Positions 1 through 11,743 of a stretch of DNA of 64,000 nucleotides are shown here, one piece after another (the stretch's first letter is position 1; every line of letters begins with the position of its first letter). Made by a program: the position numbers and the translations under genes. The DNA comes from Eublepharis macularius (Eukaryota > Chordata > Lepidosauria > Squamata > Eublepharidae). Where the stretch lies: the NCBI RefSeq assembly GCF_028583425.1, contig NC_072790.1:13684552-13748551 (forward strand), in the 5' to 3' direction. The notes beneath the pieces are model-generated. The model saw nothing but the letters and a program-made list of their open reading frames with translations, was not told the DNA's origin and did no database searches.

Positions 1-1
1 A

Positions 2-337
2 AAAGAACATGAAAGACACTGCAGACTTGGCCAACCTGAAAAATCAGCAGTGGCTGAACATAGCCTAACTCAAACAGGAGGACACAGTATCTTATTCCAG
101 GACACTAAAATACTGGACAACACATCCAACCACTTTGTCAGATTGCACAGGGAAGACATCGAAATCCATAAGCATAAGCGCAATTTCAACAGGAAAGAAG
201 AGAGTTTAAGAAGGAATAGGGCATGGTTTCCAGTCCTGAAAAACACCAGACTAACAAAATACTCTACATCTTACAATAGCCTTGCAGATAAGATTAACAT
301 ATCAACCACCAATCCATACGTAAAAGAACCTCCTTAG
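2..337 (+). pseudogene. Penelope-like element, C-terminal (GIY-YIG side) ORF fragment
   Basis: One frame is open from base 2 to the stop near 337 and clearly continues upstream of the window, so no start can be assigned. The peptide has the pattern seen at the C-terminus of Penelope-like retroelement proteins: a run ending in SAVAEH, a following GHSILF-type box, then REDIEIHKH and an N-rich segment before a W-containing end. In that family this part follows the reverse transcriptase and belongs to the GIY-YIG endonuclease that nicks the target. The catalytic part is outside the window. The adjacent 3' sequence (338-594) recurs at 45 kb and 60.6 kb, which supports one element. The family call is from remembered pattern, not alignment. 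Confidence 0.6.
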
Positions 338-594
338 GATACAGAGAAGTTTCTCCCCATTAGCATTCCACACCCTGGGAAACTCTTACAGGATGACTCA
401 GCCCAAACTCACCTTCCTGAGTAGATATAAATGACCTGCTAACATCTTCTCCACACCTTGACACTGAGAGATCTCTGTCTTTTGGTGCTACACCTCTGAA
501 GATGCCAGTCACAGCTGCTGGCGAAACGTCAGGAACTACAATGCCAAGACCACGGCAATACAGCCCGGAAAATCTACAACAACTGACTGTACTT
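338..594 (+). mobile_element. Penelope-like element 3' terminal region
   Basis: The segment from about 460 to 593 (GGTGCTACACCTCTGAAG ... AACGTCAGGAACTACAATGC ... ending near CAACAAC) follows the ORF fragment directly. It is the same sequence that forms the arms of the hairpin copies at 45091-45281 and 60599-60868. This identifies those hairpins as derivatives of the same element. No target duplication is visible here. Confidence 0.55.
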
Positions 595-734
595 TTCTCA
601 ATTATATTTGCATTTTGCACAATGACCTGTATGCCCTGCACTTCATGATCTTGCTATTGTATAAAGACTGCCTAATGAAGACCTATTTTATTTATTTTTA
701 TTTATTTCCTGTCATTCTCCTCAACTGGGACCCG

Positions 735-908
735 TTGGTCTCCTTTCCTCCATTTCATCTTCACAACAGCCCAGTGGTGGAGAGCGGGCTGAGAGCGTGT
801 GTGACTGGTCCAAGGTCATGAGCGAGCTTCCACAGCAGAGTGGGAATTCGAACCTGGTCTCCCAGATCCTAGTCTGACACTCTTAACTACTACACCACAC
901 TAGCTCTG
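735..908 (-). mobile_element. tRNA-derived SINE
   Basis: Read on the minus strand it begins AGTGTGGTGTAGTAGTTAAG (A-box-like) and contains GGTTCGAATTCC, a pol III B box, at about 845-856. It then has the GTGACTGGTCCAAGGTC-type core shared with the copies at 2022, 3600, 21786 and 26422. It is diverged and truncated at the tail. Confidence 0.65.
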
Positions 909-927
909 TATCAGACAGAGTGGACTC

Positions 928-1000
928 TAGCCCATGAAGGCTTATGCTGGAATAAAATCTTGGGGTTTTTTTTCTCTAAAGGTGCTGCTAGACTCTTGTT
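928..1000 (+). mobile_element. Penelope-like tail fragment (Neptune-like type)
   Basis: The segment reads as a diverged form of 'GCTTATGCT..AATAAA ... AAAGGTGCT.CT.GACTCT'. The same sequence occurs at 38806-38880 and, inverted, at 56693-56760, where it is joined to coding sequence of a probable Penelope-like element. Confidence 0.4.
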
Positions 1001-1134
1001 TATTTTTCCTGCAACCTCTAGAAATATTTTCAGTTCAGGATGAGCTGCAGTCAGAAAAAAACCCTCTGAAAATACCTAGCGGAAAATGCATGTGTGGAAA
1101 TACTTGCGTGCATCTAGAAAATAGACCCTGGCCT

Positions 1135-1345
1135 GGATGGTCCTGGCTAGCCCAATCTTGTCAGATCTTGGAAGCTCAGCAGGGCCGGCCTTGGTCAGTT
1201 TATAGATAGGAGGAGAACTAAGGAAGTCCAGGGTCGCATTGCAGAGACAGGCAGTGACAAACCACCTCTGAAGCCTCTTGCCTTGAAAATCCTATGGCAT
1301 CACCTTATCAGCTGCAACTTGACTGCACTTCACACACACAACCAT
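1135..1345 (+). mobile_element. 5S-rRNA-derived SINE
   Basis: The 5' part (CAGATCTTGGAAGCTCAGCAGG ... GGTCAGT) resembles the internal promoter region of 5S rRNA. It is followed by GGCAGTGACAAACCACCTCTG and an end of CAGCTGCAACTTGACTGCAC followed by an ACACAC tail. A second copy lies at 44984-45380 and a tail-only copy at 31361-31425. It is a SINE and not a functional 5S gene, because the 5S part is incomplete and mutated. Confidence 0.65.
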
Positions 1346-2021
1346 CTAGAAAACAATTTGAACTTATTAGATAGAACTCAGGTTTAGGATTCTGCCCACT
1401 GCTCCTTCTCAAACCTGGATATTGAAGCCAGCCTCCCACATGCCTGTACCTGGATGGCCGTTAATCTTGTTTATCCAACCACATAGTTCCTCCAAGACCC
1501 AGCGATAATTTCTGCTGATCCCCAGGAATAAAATTTCACGAGGCTTACTCAGCTGCAGCAAGGAGGGGGAAGTGAGAAATCCTGTTCTGCAAAGGGACTG
1601 GATATGTGACAGTCTATGGGGAACACCAGAAGTGCTGGAGCTGATGAACACTGAGCCTTTTCAGATGCACACAAGTTAGGAAAGGGGATAGAGAATAACC
1701 AGAGTGGAGGACGGAGAAGAATTTTCTCACCTTCTCTGATAACACAAGAACTTGGGATCACCCAGTGAAACAGATAAGCAGTTGATACAGGATAGAAAAA
1801 AAACACAAGTACATCTTCGGACAGAACATGCAGCAGGTCTCTGAAGAAGCGTCATATAAATGTTTTAAATAAATAAATAACTTATGGAACTCACTGCCAG
1901 AGGATGTAACGATGACTTTTTATGAAAATAAGACAAATTCATAGAAGACAACTATTAGTCTGATATCAAATTCTGGGGTCAGATACACCCCAGCATATCT
2001 GCCATGATTGTCTTTCTATAT
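1346..2021. other. No assignable feature
   Basis: AT-rich unique-looking sequence. Open frames on the minus strand at 1409-1806 overlap one another, lack family signatures and are probably chance. Confidence 0.4.
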
Positions 2022-2275
2022 AACAACAACAACAACAACATTCGATTTATATACCGCCCTTCAGGATGACTTAACACCCACTCAGAGCGATTTACATGTC
2101 ATTATTATCCCCACAACAAAACACCCTGTGAGGTGGGTGGGGCTGAGAGAGCTCCAGAGAGCCGTGTGACTAGCCCAAGGTCACCCAGCTGGCTCAAGTG
2201 GAGGAGTGGGGAATCAAATCTGCCTCTCCAGATTAGAGTCCTGCTGCTCTTAAACACTACACCAAACTGGCTCTC
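2022..2275 (-). mobile_element. tRNA-derived SINE with (AAC)n tail
   Basis: On the minus strand the order is an A-box-like GTGTAGTGTTTAAGAGC, a GATTTGATTCCCC B box, the core GGTGACCTTGGGCTAGTCAC, the CCCACCTCACAGGGTGTTTTG segment, and a tail ATAAATCGAATG followed by GTTGTT repeats (2022-2041 on plus). It is a near-complete copy of the same family as 3600-3830. Confidence 0.75.
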
Positions 2276-2279
2276 TTAT

Positions 2280-2700
2280 AATGTATAATCTGATCCTCTG
2301 AGAGTATACAAAGGTTCTCTCCCTGAGTTGGGAGAGAACGTTTAATTGCTTGCTTCCAAATGTTTTAATAACAGTCCCCAGCCAGCCGGGAAGAGTGACC
2401 TTGAAGTCCAGCCAAGACTGCGCCAAGTGTCTGAAAGACTTTAAGACTGTGGAATGTTTATGCTTTCCTCCCCGTGTTCTCACACTTTTCATGCTCAAAC
2501 TAACAGACATTCCTACACTATTGGGGGCGGGGTTTTGATCTATAATTCCCTTAGCTTTAGTTACTAGCCTCATTCCAGCCAATAACTTTGCGCAGCTCAC
2601 TTGACAATGGTATGCTCATCAATAAAGTAACTTTGACTCATGAACCATGGGCGATGCAGTGAAATGCTTTGGGATACTTGGCAAGATCTCAGAGCCTATA
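2280..2700 (+). mobile_element. Possible solo LTR or LTR fragment
   Basis: The stretch has LTR-like organisation: a pyrimidine-rich upstream half, then CAATAAAGTAACTTTGACTC at 2620-2640 as a possible polyadenylation site. No TG...CA ends or target duplication could be fixed, so this is a weak suggestion. Confidence 0.22.
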
Positions 2701-3599
2701 GGTTCGAAGGCCTGTTGAGTGGGACTTACTTCTGAGGAAATATGTTTGCGGTGGGGATAGAAATCCATGTTACAAAAAGGAGGATATGCTCAGCTTCTCT
2801 TCATTTTTCAGCTGCTGGCCTATAGATCTCCAGAGCCATTCCAAGCGACACTGTAGAGTGAAAGTTTAGTTCAATCAGTTTTGATTCCTGTCGAAGTACT
2901 TCACTGACAAGAGAGCATGCCGGGCCTGATGAGTCACGGCTTGCTACTGAGCTTTGAAAGGAAGCGTCATCATCTACAAGGTCAATCATTTTGAGTAGGA
3001 TGAGAAAAATCTAGTTTCTGATGGGTATAATTGTTTTTATTGCTTGCCTCTGTTTGGGAAGCCATTATAAGTATCTACGGGGTAACTATGGTGACAAGGA
3101 GAACCCTTAGCAGCATTATAGTGAAGCAATTTCAAAATCTTTGGGGCAAGAGTCCGACTTCTGTGTTGTTTGCTAGATAACAGTTTCTTTTCCCTCCCTT
3201 TTTTGCCAAGACTTGTTAATCTGAGGCAGTTGCTCTCAAAAATTAGACAACTGCATAGATAGGACTGAACAAGCTTCCTGGCTGAACTGTATTCTACAGC
3301 ACAAAGAAAAAAAATTCTGATATACTAAATTAGGAAGCAGTCTTCAGCATGTTGGATGGAAGTACATTCCACCGAAATGCATCCTTCCAATGTGCTTAGA
3401 ATAGGGATGATGCAATTCAGTTCTGTGCACATTTACCCTGGAGAACCTACCGTGGAGTTCAATGGGACTTACTCCCAAGTAAATGTACACAGGATTGCAG
3501 CTGTACAGGCAAACCTAAGCATAATCAGACTTGTTTAAGCCTACTGTACTGACTTCCACAGTCTGAGAATTGTGCAATTCTGTTTAGGGTTGTGTTGCT
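2701..3599. other. No assignable feature
   Basis: Unique-looking sequence. I see no coding pattern, SINE box or terminal inverted repeat. Confidence 0.4.
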
Positions 3600-3830
3600 C
3601 ATCTTTTAACTAATGCGGGACTCTAATCTGGAGAACCAGGTTTGATTCCCCACTCCTCCACTTGAAGCCAGCTTCTAGCTCTCTCAGCCCCACCCACCTC
3701 ACAGGGTGTTTTGTTGTGGGGATAATAATGACATACTTTGTAAACATCTCTGAGTGGGTGTTAAGTCATTCTGAAGGGAGGTTTATAAATCGAATGTTTA
3801 TTATTATTATTATTATTAGTAGTAGTAATA
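3600..3830 (+). mobile_element. tRNA-derived SINE with (ATT)n tail
   Basis: A 5'-shortened copy starts around GACTCTAATCTGGAGAACC. It has a GGTTTGATTCCCC B box at about 3639-3651, the CCCACCCACCTCACAGGGTG segment, and the tail GGTTTATAAATCGAATG followed by ATT repeats (3797-3820). It is the same family as 2022-2275, in the opposite orientation. Confidence 0.75.
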
Positions 3831-5115
3831 TCATATTCAAGCTGCATTTCAAGAACCCTACACAGAGCTTTTCCGCACACTCGACTTATTCCTGATTTTC
3901 TTAGCAATCAATCCCCAAGCATTAGAATTGGTTTAGATATGTTCTTTGTCTCCCCCCACCCCCACACACACTTTTGCATTGGTTTATTTTGTTCTGTACA
4001 AGCTCCTTCCCTTGTGGAGATATAAAAGAAAAGGCATACTTGCACAATGGAATGGGCTAGAGACTTTTTTTTTTTAATGAAAGCTGAGAATTCATAGAAT
4101 CTGCACCATCTATTATTACAGTGATAGGTCAATATAGCAATATAAAAATTATGATTACAAAAAAGATAGAAAACAAAACCAGGATGGGGGGAGGTGAGGA
4201 ACGGTTCCACAAAGACAAATGCGCAATAATCAAAAAGCGGATTGGAGGTAGATGAGAGTGGGTAGGGCAAACAAAACTGAAAGAGACATCATACATGAGG
4301 AACAAAGGTGACTCATAAACAGCTTCCAGGAAAAGATCAGTGTGAAAGTGATTTCAAAAGAAATGAACAAAAACCCAGAGGAAAACTGAAAACACACAAA
4401 GTGAAAACTAAAGGTGAAAGGAATGCATGCAGAAATCAGGATAAATCAAAGCAGTATGGGGCCAGAACCAATGGAAAAAACCCTTGCGGAAAAGCCCCAC
4501 AGAGGCATTTTTCACGAGAAGCAGTGTTCTAATTTGACTCCCATCAATCCAGCCTTCTACTACGTGCACACTGAACATAATCACTTATACTTGTTCTGGC
4601 TGGAGCTTTTAAAACCCCTTGGTACTTGCAGGGCTGAAACCCTCATTTAAAAGATCAGCAAAGCTAATTATTGTCCAGTCTTTCTCTTCCTTCTTTCACA
4701 TGAGAAACCATCTATCCGAATAGAATTATATTTGAAAATTTCCAGAGGACTTGTGTTAATGCACAAAGCAAGATTGGTGAAATCTGTCAACACATTTATT
4801 GAAAGCAGAAACACAATAGATTTCTAGGGACTGCTAGGGAGGAATTGTAGTTTACTCAGAGTAGCAGTGAGACGAAGTGGCAATGAATATTACTGAAAAT
4901 GCTACACTTTTCCCTCTCAAACTGCTTACTAAATAGACAAGGAACAGAACAAACCAAACCCAAAGGAAAGCCTAAGCTAGAATGTCAACTCTAATAGTGG
5001 GCATAAAAGCTTTTGAGGCAGTCGGTAATTTGTGTTAATCAGCAGAGCTGCACTAACAGATTATTGAAAATTGAAATTGAAAATTCAGTCATCCCAGACT
5101 GTTACTTATTTACTT
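3831..5115. other. No assignable feature
   Basis: AT-rich unique-looking sequence. The open frames here (for example 3908-4270 minus and 4308-4650 plus) have low-complexity or basic composition and no recognisable domain. Confidence 0.4.
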
Positions 5116-5240
5116 ATTCCACGAACTACAAACCACGAACTGATTTGTGAACTGGTGGAAGTTCCTGGTTCCTGGTTCGTGGAATAGCAACGAACCACAA
5201 GTTAGGTGGTTCGGGTTTTTTTCGGTTCATGCCCATGTCT
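5116..5240. mobile_element. Fragment of the TAGACATGGGC-type hAT element
   Basis: This short piece is dense in CCACGAAC/GTTCGTGG motifs and ends GGTTCATGCCCATGTCT. That matches the right terminus of the elements at 8165-8849 and 47979-48520. The left terminus is missing. Confidence 0.55.
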
Positions 5241-6904
5241 CCATCTGTTGAACTCATGTACCAATAGACTCAATTGACTCTCCAAGTCGGTTTATCAAAT
5301 TATCAATTGCCTTATCATTAGTTATTTTAATTGCTCAGATTGTTTTTCCAACTGAGCCCCCATTTTTTCAGCAAGGAAATAATTTCTTCATGAACTTCAG
5401 CATCAGCTGGGAGGGGAGAGGAAACCGTCTTTGTGTCTTTCCCTTTATGGCTCATAGTTTGAAAACTGTAAGCCCATTTAGCACAAGATGATCACAAAGA
5501 GAAAACAAAACAGTAAACAAAGGCAAATTACCACAGCATCAAACGGGACAGGTCGAAATCAAAGTATAACATGCAGAAGAGATAGGAGAGGCAGAGGGTT
5601 GCTTCTGATGACTCGACCATGTTAACCAGAAGTCCTCCATTGACATTTGATGTGCAAAAGACAGACTGGCAATTATTGCTGGAGGCTCTTCCTTTCTGGG
5701 TGGACACAAGACAAATGATTACACCTTTAAATCAGCAATGAAGACAGAGTACGGTGACCTTTGATCTTAAGAACAAAGCAGAGTTCCCAGTTCACTCTTA
5801 GGTATAGTGACATGAAATCCTTTTCATTTCTTATAAGACCTCTAACTATCTAAAGTGGCTGGATGAGTGCTCTTGAGTGGAACATGCTTTGATCATGAGG
5901 TGGAGGGGGAAAGCTGAGTTCATGTGCATGGTTGCGTTAACGTATAGGCTTTGCTCTCTCTTGCTTGCAGAAATGGGTGGTGGGGGGGGGTGTTCCACTT
6001 CCTTCTCGGTTCCTTCTCGCGCTGGTCTTCCTCTGGATCTTCAAGATCCATTCTTCATGGTAGTGTGCGTGATGTAGACTTGTTTCATTCTCCCCCTTCT
6101 TGTTTGCACATTTAGTTGGATTATGCTGTCCCCTGGAGGTGCCAGCTACAGGAGCTAACATTAAGCATGAAGTCTGTTCTTAAGGACATAAAAGTGCACA
6201 TAAAATGGCAGTTGTGTGACAACTTAGACCCATGGGTTGGAATTGGACTAAATTTTCCAATGGTATCTCCTGTCATGGTTCTCCCTTGCCCCCATAGCCA
6301 ACTGATCTTCACAAAGCACTGCTCTTGGGGGGCAGTGGACTCGGAGGAAAGACATGAAGGTAGGCTGCAACAGGAAGGAGGAATCCATGGAAATTGCCAG
6401 TTTAGTCTGGATGCAGCCCTTTGTCTCCTACCTCTATTTTCTGTGTGTGTAGATCTGTGTGTCAAGTCTGTGTTGGCAATGTTATATCCAAAGGGTCCTT
6501 TCTCTGTTTCTTTCTAATTAAGCCCTGTTCACATTAAAACTACAGGTATATCCTGCATATACACTTTTGCTTGTAAGAAACAGCCAATGAGAAACTGGGG
6601 ACCAGCAATGAATAAAAGTGGAGTTTGATTCATTCCTTCAGCTGTACATGCATTTAATGTAACATGAGAATTAACTAAGACACACACAAAGAAAAATCAA
6701 GTCTACACTGTATTCAGATTGTATGCGTATTTACCGTGATTTGTAAACAGCTATTCTGCATGGACCAAGTGGGGCAAATTACGGGGGTGTAAGACAGATC
6801 ACAAAGCCGCACTGATTAAAGCCTTGTGTACTTCAGGCCACAAATTACTATTTGACTGATATACCCATTTTGGCATAACACAGAGCTAAAAATAGAAGGG
6901 CATA
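5241..6904. other. No assignable feature
   Basis: Unique-looking sequence. The overlapping open frames on both strands at 5937-6517 show no family signature and no splice or start context I can support. Confidence 0.4.
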
Positions 6905-7541
6905 TTTTTGTGTGGAAGGATTGGGCAAAAAAGTAAGTTTATATATTTGATTAACTCATCAAGCCTACTGGAGACTTCCTACCGTTGACCATATTCCATA
7001 ACCTAGCAGAATTTTTCACTGATTGGGGAAGACTGAAAACATATTTAGAAAAGAAGTGGGACGTGAAAGGGGAACTATGGCAATTTGAAAATTATTAGAA
7101 TGGGTTTTTTTTATTGGAAGAGATGGAATCTTTACCATACAAAGTGAAGTATTAGCTCATTGTTAGCCTAAATTTAAGTGGATTTGGAGTTAATAGATAT
7201 TGGTAAAATTAATAAAGTAGATAGTTTATTTAATTGTTAGCTTAAACTTAAATATATTTGAAGTTAACAGATAGTAATAGATAACAGATTTTAAGTTAAT
7301 AATAATAGATTTGAAGCTAACAGATAGAGCTTAGTTTAACAAAGCAGAATGTAAACATGATATAATGAGTTATAGAAAAAGGGGATACATTAGGAATAGA
7401 TTAAGATATAGGGTTGGAAAGCAGTTGGAAGTCCTGAAAAAGGGGGGAGGGAAAGGGTGGGGGAAAATGATATTGAGGTGTTATTTGAAAGTTGTATGTA
7501 TTAATATTCTCACCTAATAAAAAATTAAAAATAAAATAAAA
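6905..7541 (+). mobile_element. L1 LINE, 3' end only
   Basis: A 5'-truncated L1. Around 7010-7098 it encodes a C-terminus (DWGRLKTYLEKKWDVKG..LW, then a stop) that matches the end of the larger L1 ORF2 at 13418-13480 on the other strand. A 3' UTR follows and ends in an A-rich tail with AATAAAA at about 7515-7541. Confidence 0.75.
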
Positions 7542-8156
7542 TTTGGTGCTGCTGTTTGTGACGCTCCACAAACGCCCCCCAGTTCTGGAAGGCTTTTTCC
7601 TTGCCTTCGGTGCCTGGGTCTCCTGTCAGCCTCTGTGGCCAGAGCTCAGCCAGAACCAAAATGGATGTCATGTACCTGCATGAGGAGTGAAGCAGAGATC
7701 CTGAAACCTCCATTCAGACACATCAATTAAAACAGACCCTCCTCAATAAAGAATTCTTCCACAGGCAAGAAACATGTACCCAGAACATGTTTCATTTTCT
7801 CTCTTCTGAAAACATCTCAAAAACTTCAGAATGCTGGAGACAATATTATGGTTATGTTTTCTTGACATGTATGAATGTTGGAATATCTGGTAATCACCTC
7901 ATTCTGGATAGAAGTCTATGCCACACTAAGACGAGTAGAAACAGTATTAAGATTGATGGACAAGAATTGACTAATGGAATAGAGTCTAAATGGGTGGAAT
8001 CCAGCATCAGGCCAGAGAACAAATTCTTCAACAACACACCGATGTCAGGGTGACTTATACAAGAACACTGAAAGAGACTACTTCCTTGTGCCTACCCAGT
8101 GAATGGAAGACCCAACCTCATTTGCCATTTATAGAACTGAAGACAGCTGGAGATGA
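7542..8156. other. No assignable feature
   Basis: Unique-looking sequence between an L1 tail and a hAT-type element. Confidence 0.4.
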
Positions 8157-8164
8157 CTTAGAAC

Positions 8165-8849
8165 TAGACATGGGCATGAACGGAACCCCCCCCCCGAACA
8201 AGCTGTTCATTGTTCGTTGCCATCCACAAACGACGAACAATGAAGAGTAATGAACATGACCCTGTTCACAAACATGTTCGTTGTTCATTGTTTGAGGCCC
8301 TTTAAAGATCCCTTTAAACTATCAGCTGGCTGGTGGCAGGGGGGATTTCCCTCCTGCCACTGGCCAGCTGATAGTTTAACAGTCCCTTTCCTGTCACACC
8401 CCACAAACTGACCTTCCCAATGTCCAATACCCACCAAATTTGCAGGGGACATAGTCCTCACTGTCCTCTGAAGACCCCCCCCCCCCCAAGTTTCAGAAAG
8501 ATTGCATTCCAGGAAAGGCATGATGCATGGGTCGCCCCCTTTGCTGTCATTTTCTCTTCACAGTGGCAAAAATGGGGCGCTGCTGGAAGTACTTTGAAGG
8601 GTTAAATCCAGAAGGAAAGCCAGAAGGAGTTCAGACAGAGTTCAGTCCCTGCCTCTGGTTGCCAAGGGAATTGATTGCAGGTGCCAGACTGTCTGGCTTG
8701 ACAAATGGCTGACAAAGGCAACAAATGAGGTTCACAACGACTGCTTGTTCATTTAGAATGGGGCCTCACGAACGGCTTGTCCGTGAACAGACGAACGGGC
8801 TGTTCGTGGGTTTTTTTTCCGTTTGTAATGCTGTTCGTGCCCATGTCTA
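8165..8849. mobile_element. Non-autonomous hAT-type element, 685 bp
   Basis: The ends are inverted: TAGACATGGGCATGAAC at the left and GTTCGTGCCCATGTCTA at the right. They are flanked by a perfect 8-bp duplication CTTAGAAC (8157-8164 and 8850-8857), which is the hAT superfamily hallmark. Both subterminal regions carry many GTTCGT/ACGAAC motifs, plausible transposase binding sites. There is no transposase. A second copy with its own perfect duplication is at 47979-48520. Confidence 0.85.
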
Positions 8850-8857
8850 CTTAGAAC

Positions 8858-9755
8858 AGACTCTTCCCAGGCTGTCTGGCTACACACCCATTGGCTTAAT
8901 GGACTAAATTTTCCATCAGCAGGACAGAACTTTCCTCTTTGCCAAGAATATCTGCTCCTGGGGTTAGGGGAACCTGAGGAATGACCTAACCATAGTGGGG
9001 AAGATCTGGAGGGAGAAGTAGGAATTGGTGGGAAATGCCAATTTAATCTGGATCCAACCCCTTGAGCTTGGCAAGTTAAAGTTCAATACTTTTGACATGG
9101 ATATGACAACATATTCCAAAGCAAGCATTGTGACAGAATTTAGCCTGTTTTTTTACTGATCCCCAGTTTTTTGCAGCGAAGAAGCAGGAAAACAAGCAAA
9201 CAAACATGATATGTGTATGAGAAATCATTTTTACATTAAATTGCACACCGCAAAATTAAAGTTGATTTATTCTCTGACACCATGACACACTCAAGACACG
9301 TCACAGGATAGAGAACAGTATGAACCATATACTTACCTTTGGGGGACAGCACTTCTGTGACCTTAGGTGGCCTTTTACAAAGCTGCCCCTTGAATAGTTC
9401 TTGAAGAATTCGCTATTGAATGAGCTGCATCTGTTCCAGCACAGATTCACAACAATGTTCTCAACCTAAAGTGCTCAGTAGCTTCTATGCAAGCATTTAT
9501 ATGCATGCTTTTTTTGACTAAGACTTCGGAGAGCCACTGCCAGTACAGAAAATACGAGCCAGGTCTAATGCAGTAGAAGTGTTAAGGTCTTAATTATTTC
9601 AAAAAGAAAGCTTACAAGTTAAAACACATCATGCCAGATTTGCTAATTTAAAAACAGCAACATTCTAATAATTTGTCAGTCATCTATGTCAAAGGAAACA
9701 AGTTTCAGCCCCTTCATCACTATGCAGTTCTCTGATATATTAGTTCATTGTATCA
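8858..9755. other. No assignable feature
   Basis: AT-rich unique-looking sequence with no repeats or coding pattern that I can name. Confidence 0.4.
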
Positions 9756-9763
9756 CTCCAAAA

Positions 9764-10010
9764 CAGGGCTTTTTTTCAGCTGGAACGCAGTGGAACCTCT
9801 TGAAAATGGTCGCATGGGTGGTGGCCCCGCCCCCTGATCTCCAGACAGAGGGGAGTTTGGATTGCCCTCTGCGCTGCTCAGCGGCATGGAGGGCAATCTA
9901 AACTCCTCTCTGTCTGGAGACCAGGGGGCGGGGCCACCGGCCATGTGACCATTTTCTCCGAGGGCAACCCACTGAGTTCCACCACCTCTTTTCCCAGAAA
10001 AAAAGCCCTG
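9764..10010. mobile_element. GC-rich palindromic hAT MITE, copy a
   Basis: The ends are CAGGGCTTTTTTTC / GAAAAAAAGCCCTG, and the 8-bp duplication CTCCAAAA is perfect (9756-9763, 10011-10018). The interior is a long inverted repeat holding GGCCCCGCCCCCTGATCT and its complement around the axis. The two subterminal arms differ: one carries CAGCTGGAACGC, the other GGGAAAAGAGGTGGTGGAA. Confidence 0.9.
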
Positions 10011-10269
10011 CTCCAAAACATTGATGCCCTCCCACTCCTTCAGGCCCAGCACCCCATGAATTTGCCATAGCCCAGCAAACAGTATTTTAGCCACAACTAT
10101 CAAATTCATTATAAGTACTAAGGTGAATTCTACCCCTATCCTGCTACTCTGCCAAGTAAAGTTTGAAACCTTCCCCAGCTGAAGGAGCTTTCCTCTGACT
10201 TCAGTTCTTTTTGTTGGAGGAAGAGCTACTGAAGGTCGGGAATCTTCCTGGAAGATAGTTGGATCCACC

Positions 10270-10685
10270 TGTCAGGTTCTGACTATGGTTTATGTATCTT
10301 CAAACCAAAGAGACTCAATTTTAACCTTGTCAGTATTTTTAAGTGCTTCTTTTGCAGGTGGCAAGCAGTTCACTGGAAGATCACAGAGAGAAGAAGGTTA
10401 TGTCTACAGCCTTTCCAGCCTTGGGAAACTTTCACTTTCTCACCCTCGGGCCGTTTGTTTTGAGAACTGTGGGGGAGGATGGGGCCTGCAGGGAATTGCT
10501 ATTCTGTACCTTATCCTTTGCCTGTCATTCGTAACAATACTTCTATATCAGCCAAGATCCTTGTATCTTGGATTGTGGACTATAATGGTTGTTTATATTC
10601 AGTAAAGCCTTTTGAAATCGATGGACTCATGTCTCATTGCAAGAGGTAGTCTGGATTGCAACTTTTAGCAAGCTACAGTCTGACA
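10270..10685 (+). mobile_element. Solo LTR (family LTR-A, copy 1)
   Basis: The 416-bp unit starts TGTCAGG and ends TCTGACA. It is flanked by the perfect 5-bp duplication CCACC (10265-10269, 10686-10690). A polyadenylation-like CAGTAAAGCCTTTTGAAATC lies near 10600. It shares ends and the 'AAACCTTTTG ... TGCAAGAGG ... TCTGACA' 3' part with 27978-28406 and 42913-43335. There is no internal region, as expected after LTR-LTR recombination. Confidence 0.8.
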
Positions 10686-10690
10686 CCACC

Positions 10691-11735
10691 CATATCTTTC
10701 ACATTTTCATGTCATGTCATACACAAGAGAATTGACTGCATATTTATATGAAGTCTCTGTGATGCTATTAAATCTATTGTGTTTATAACCATGATGACCC
10801 AATGTTATATACCTTTTGGATCTCCCCCCTTCCCACTATATTAAAAAACATGTATCAAATTTCGTTTTAACATTTTTGCATCCTGGAAATGTGCCAGAAA
10901 CAATACAGAAGGCAGCACCGTAGGCTCTGAGAATGCATAATTGAGCCATTTAATACTTATTAATTCTTTTAAGTCTTCCCTAATTTATTAAACACACCTT
11001 AGTTTTGCTATGTATCTCTGATAATAGTTGTATTTTTAAAGGAAGAAGAAATTAAGACAGATGTTTTACTCTTAGAAAATGGAAATTATGTTACAAATAC
11101 AGAATGATTTTGCAACTGAGCAATTGAAATGAGGCCATTGATGCTGAAATGTCTTGAAGCACAGAAAAGTAAAGTAAATTTCAAAACTGACATTCCTTTA
11201 GACACTGATGTTTCAAATCTGCCTAATACCTAAAAAGTGGGAAATTGAAGTAGTTACGCAGAAGCAATTGGCTTTTCTAAATTTAATTAGAAAATATATA
11301 TGCTCCCTCGCCAAAGACCTGCTTGAGGCTGCTCAAGTATAGTTTTTTGTAGTTTGAAATGTTGCAGGGCTTTGAAAGATAAGTGGTGGTTTACCTTTAA
11401 TGTATTTATATAGAATCACTTGCAGTCTGGGGTAGCTGTAACCTTCCCTGTTCTAATAATCTGTGATTTAGGAGTTGCTTTGTTAACATGCTCTTATTGA
11501 GAACAAAATATAAATAGTGGTCAAAGGTTTGTGGTCCCTGTCACCCCCCTGAAGCAAGCAAGTTGTAAATGTGTGCACATTTATACCCACAGCAATACAA
11601 GCATTTTCCTGTTCTCCTGTTTGGCAAAGTGAAGGGCCATTGTGTTCCTGGGAACCTGCAATGCAAACCCATTTTGGGAATACACTCAAATTGCCTTCTA
11701 AAGCAAGAATTATCCTGAATTCTTTCTAAAACAGT
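10691..11735. other. No assignable feature
   Basis: AT-rich unique-looking sequence. Confidence 0.4.
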
Positions 11736-11743
11736 GCAATAAC

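Noticed and set aside
1135-1290. Possible 5S rRNA gene
   Set aside because: Only part of the 5S sequence is present, heavily mutated, and joined to a SINE body and tail also seen at 44984-45380.
2180-2275. Possible tRNA gene
   Set aside because: A- and B-box-like segments exist, but the cloverleaf is not complete and the sequence continues into a SINE body repeated elsewhere in the window.
6116-6517. 133-codon plus-strand and 114-codon minus-strand overlapping frames as a host gene
   Set aside because: No recognisable domain, no splice context, and the two frames are antisense to each other.
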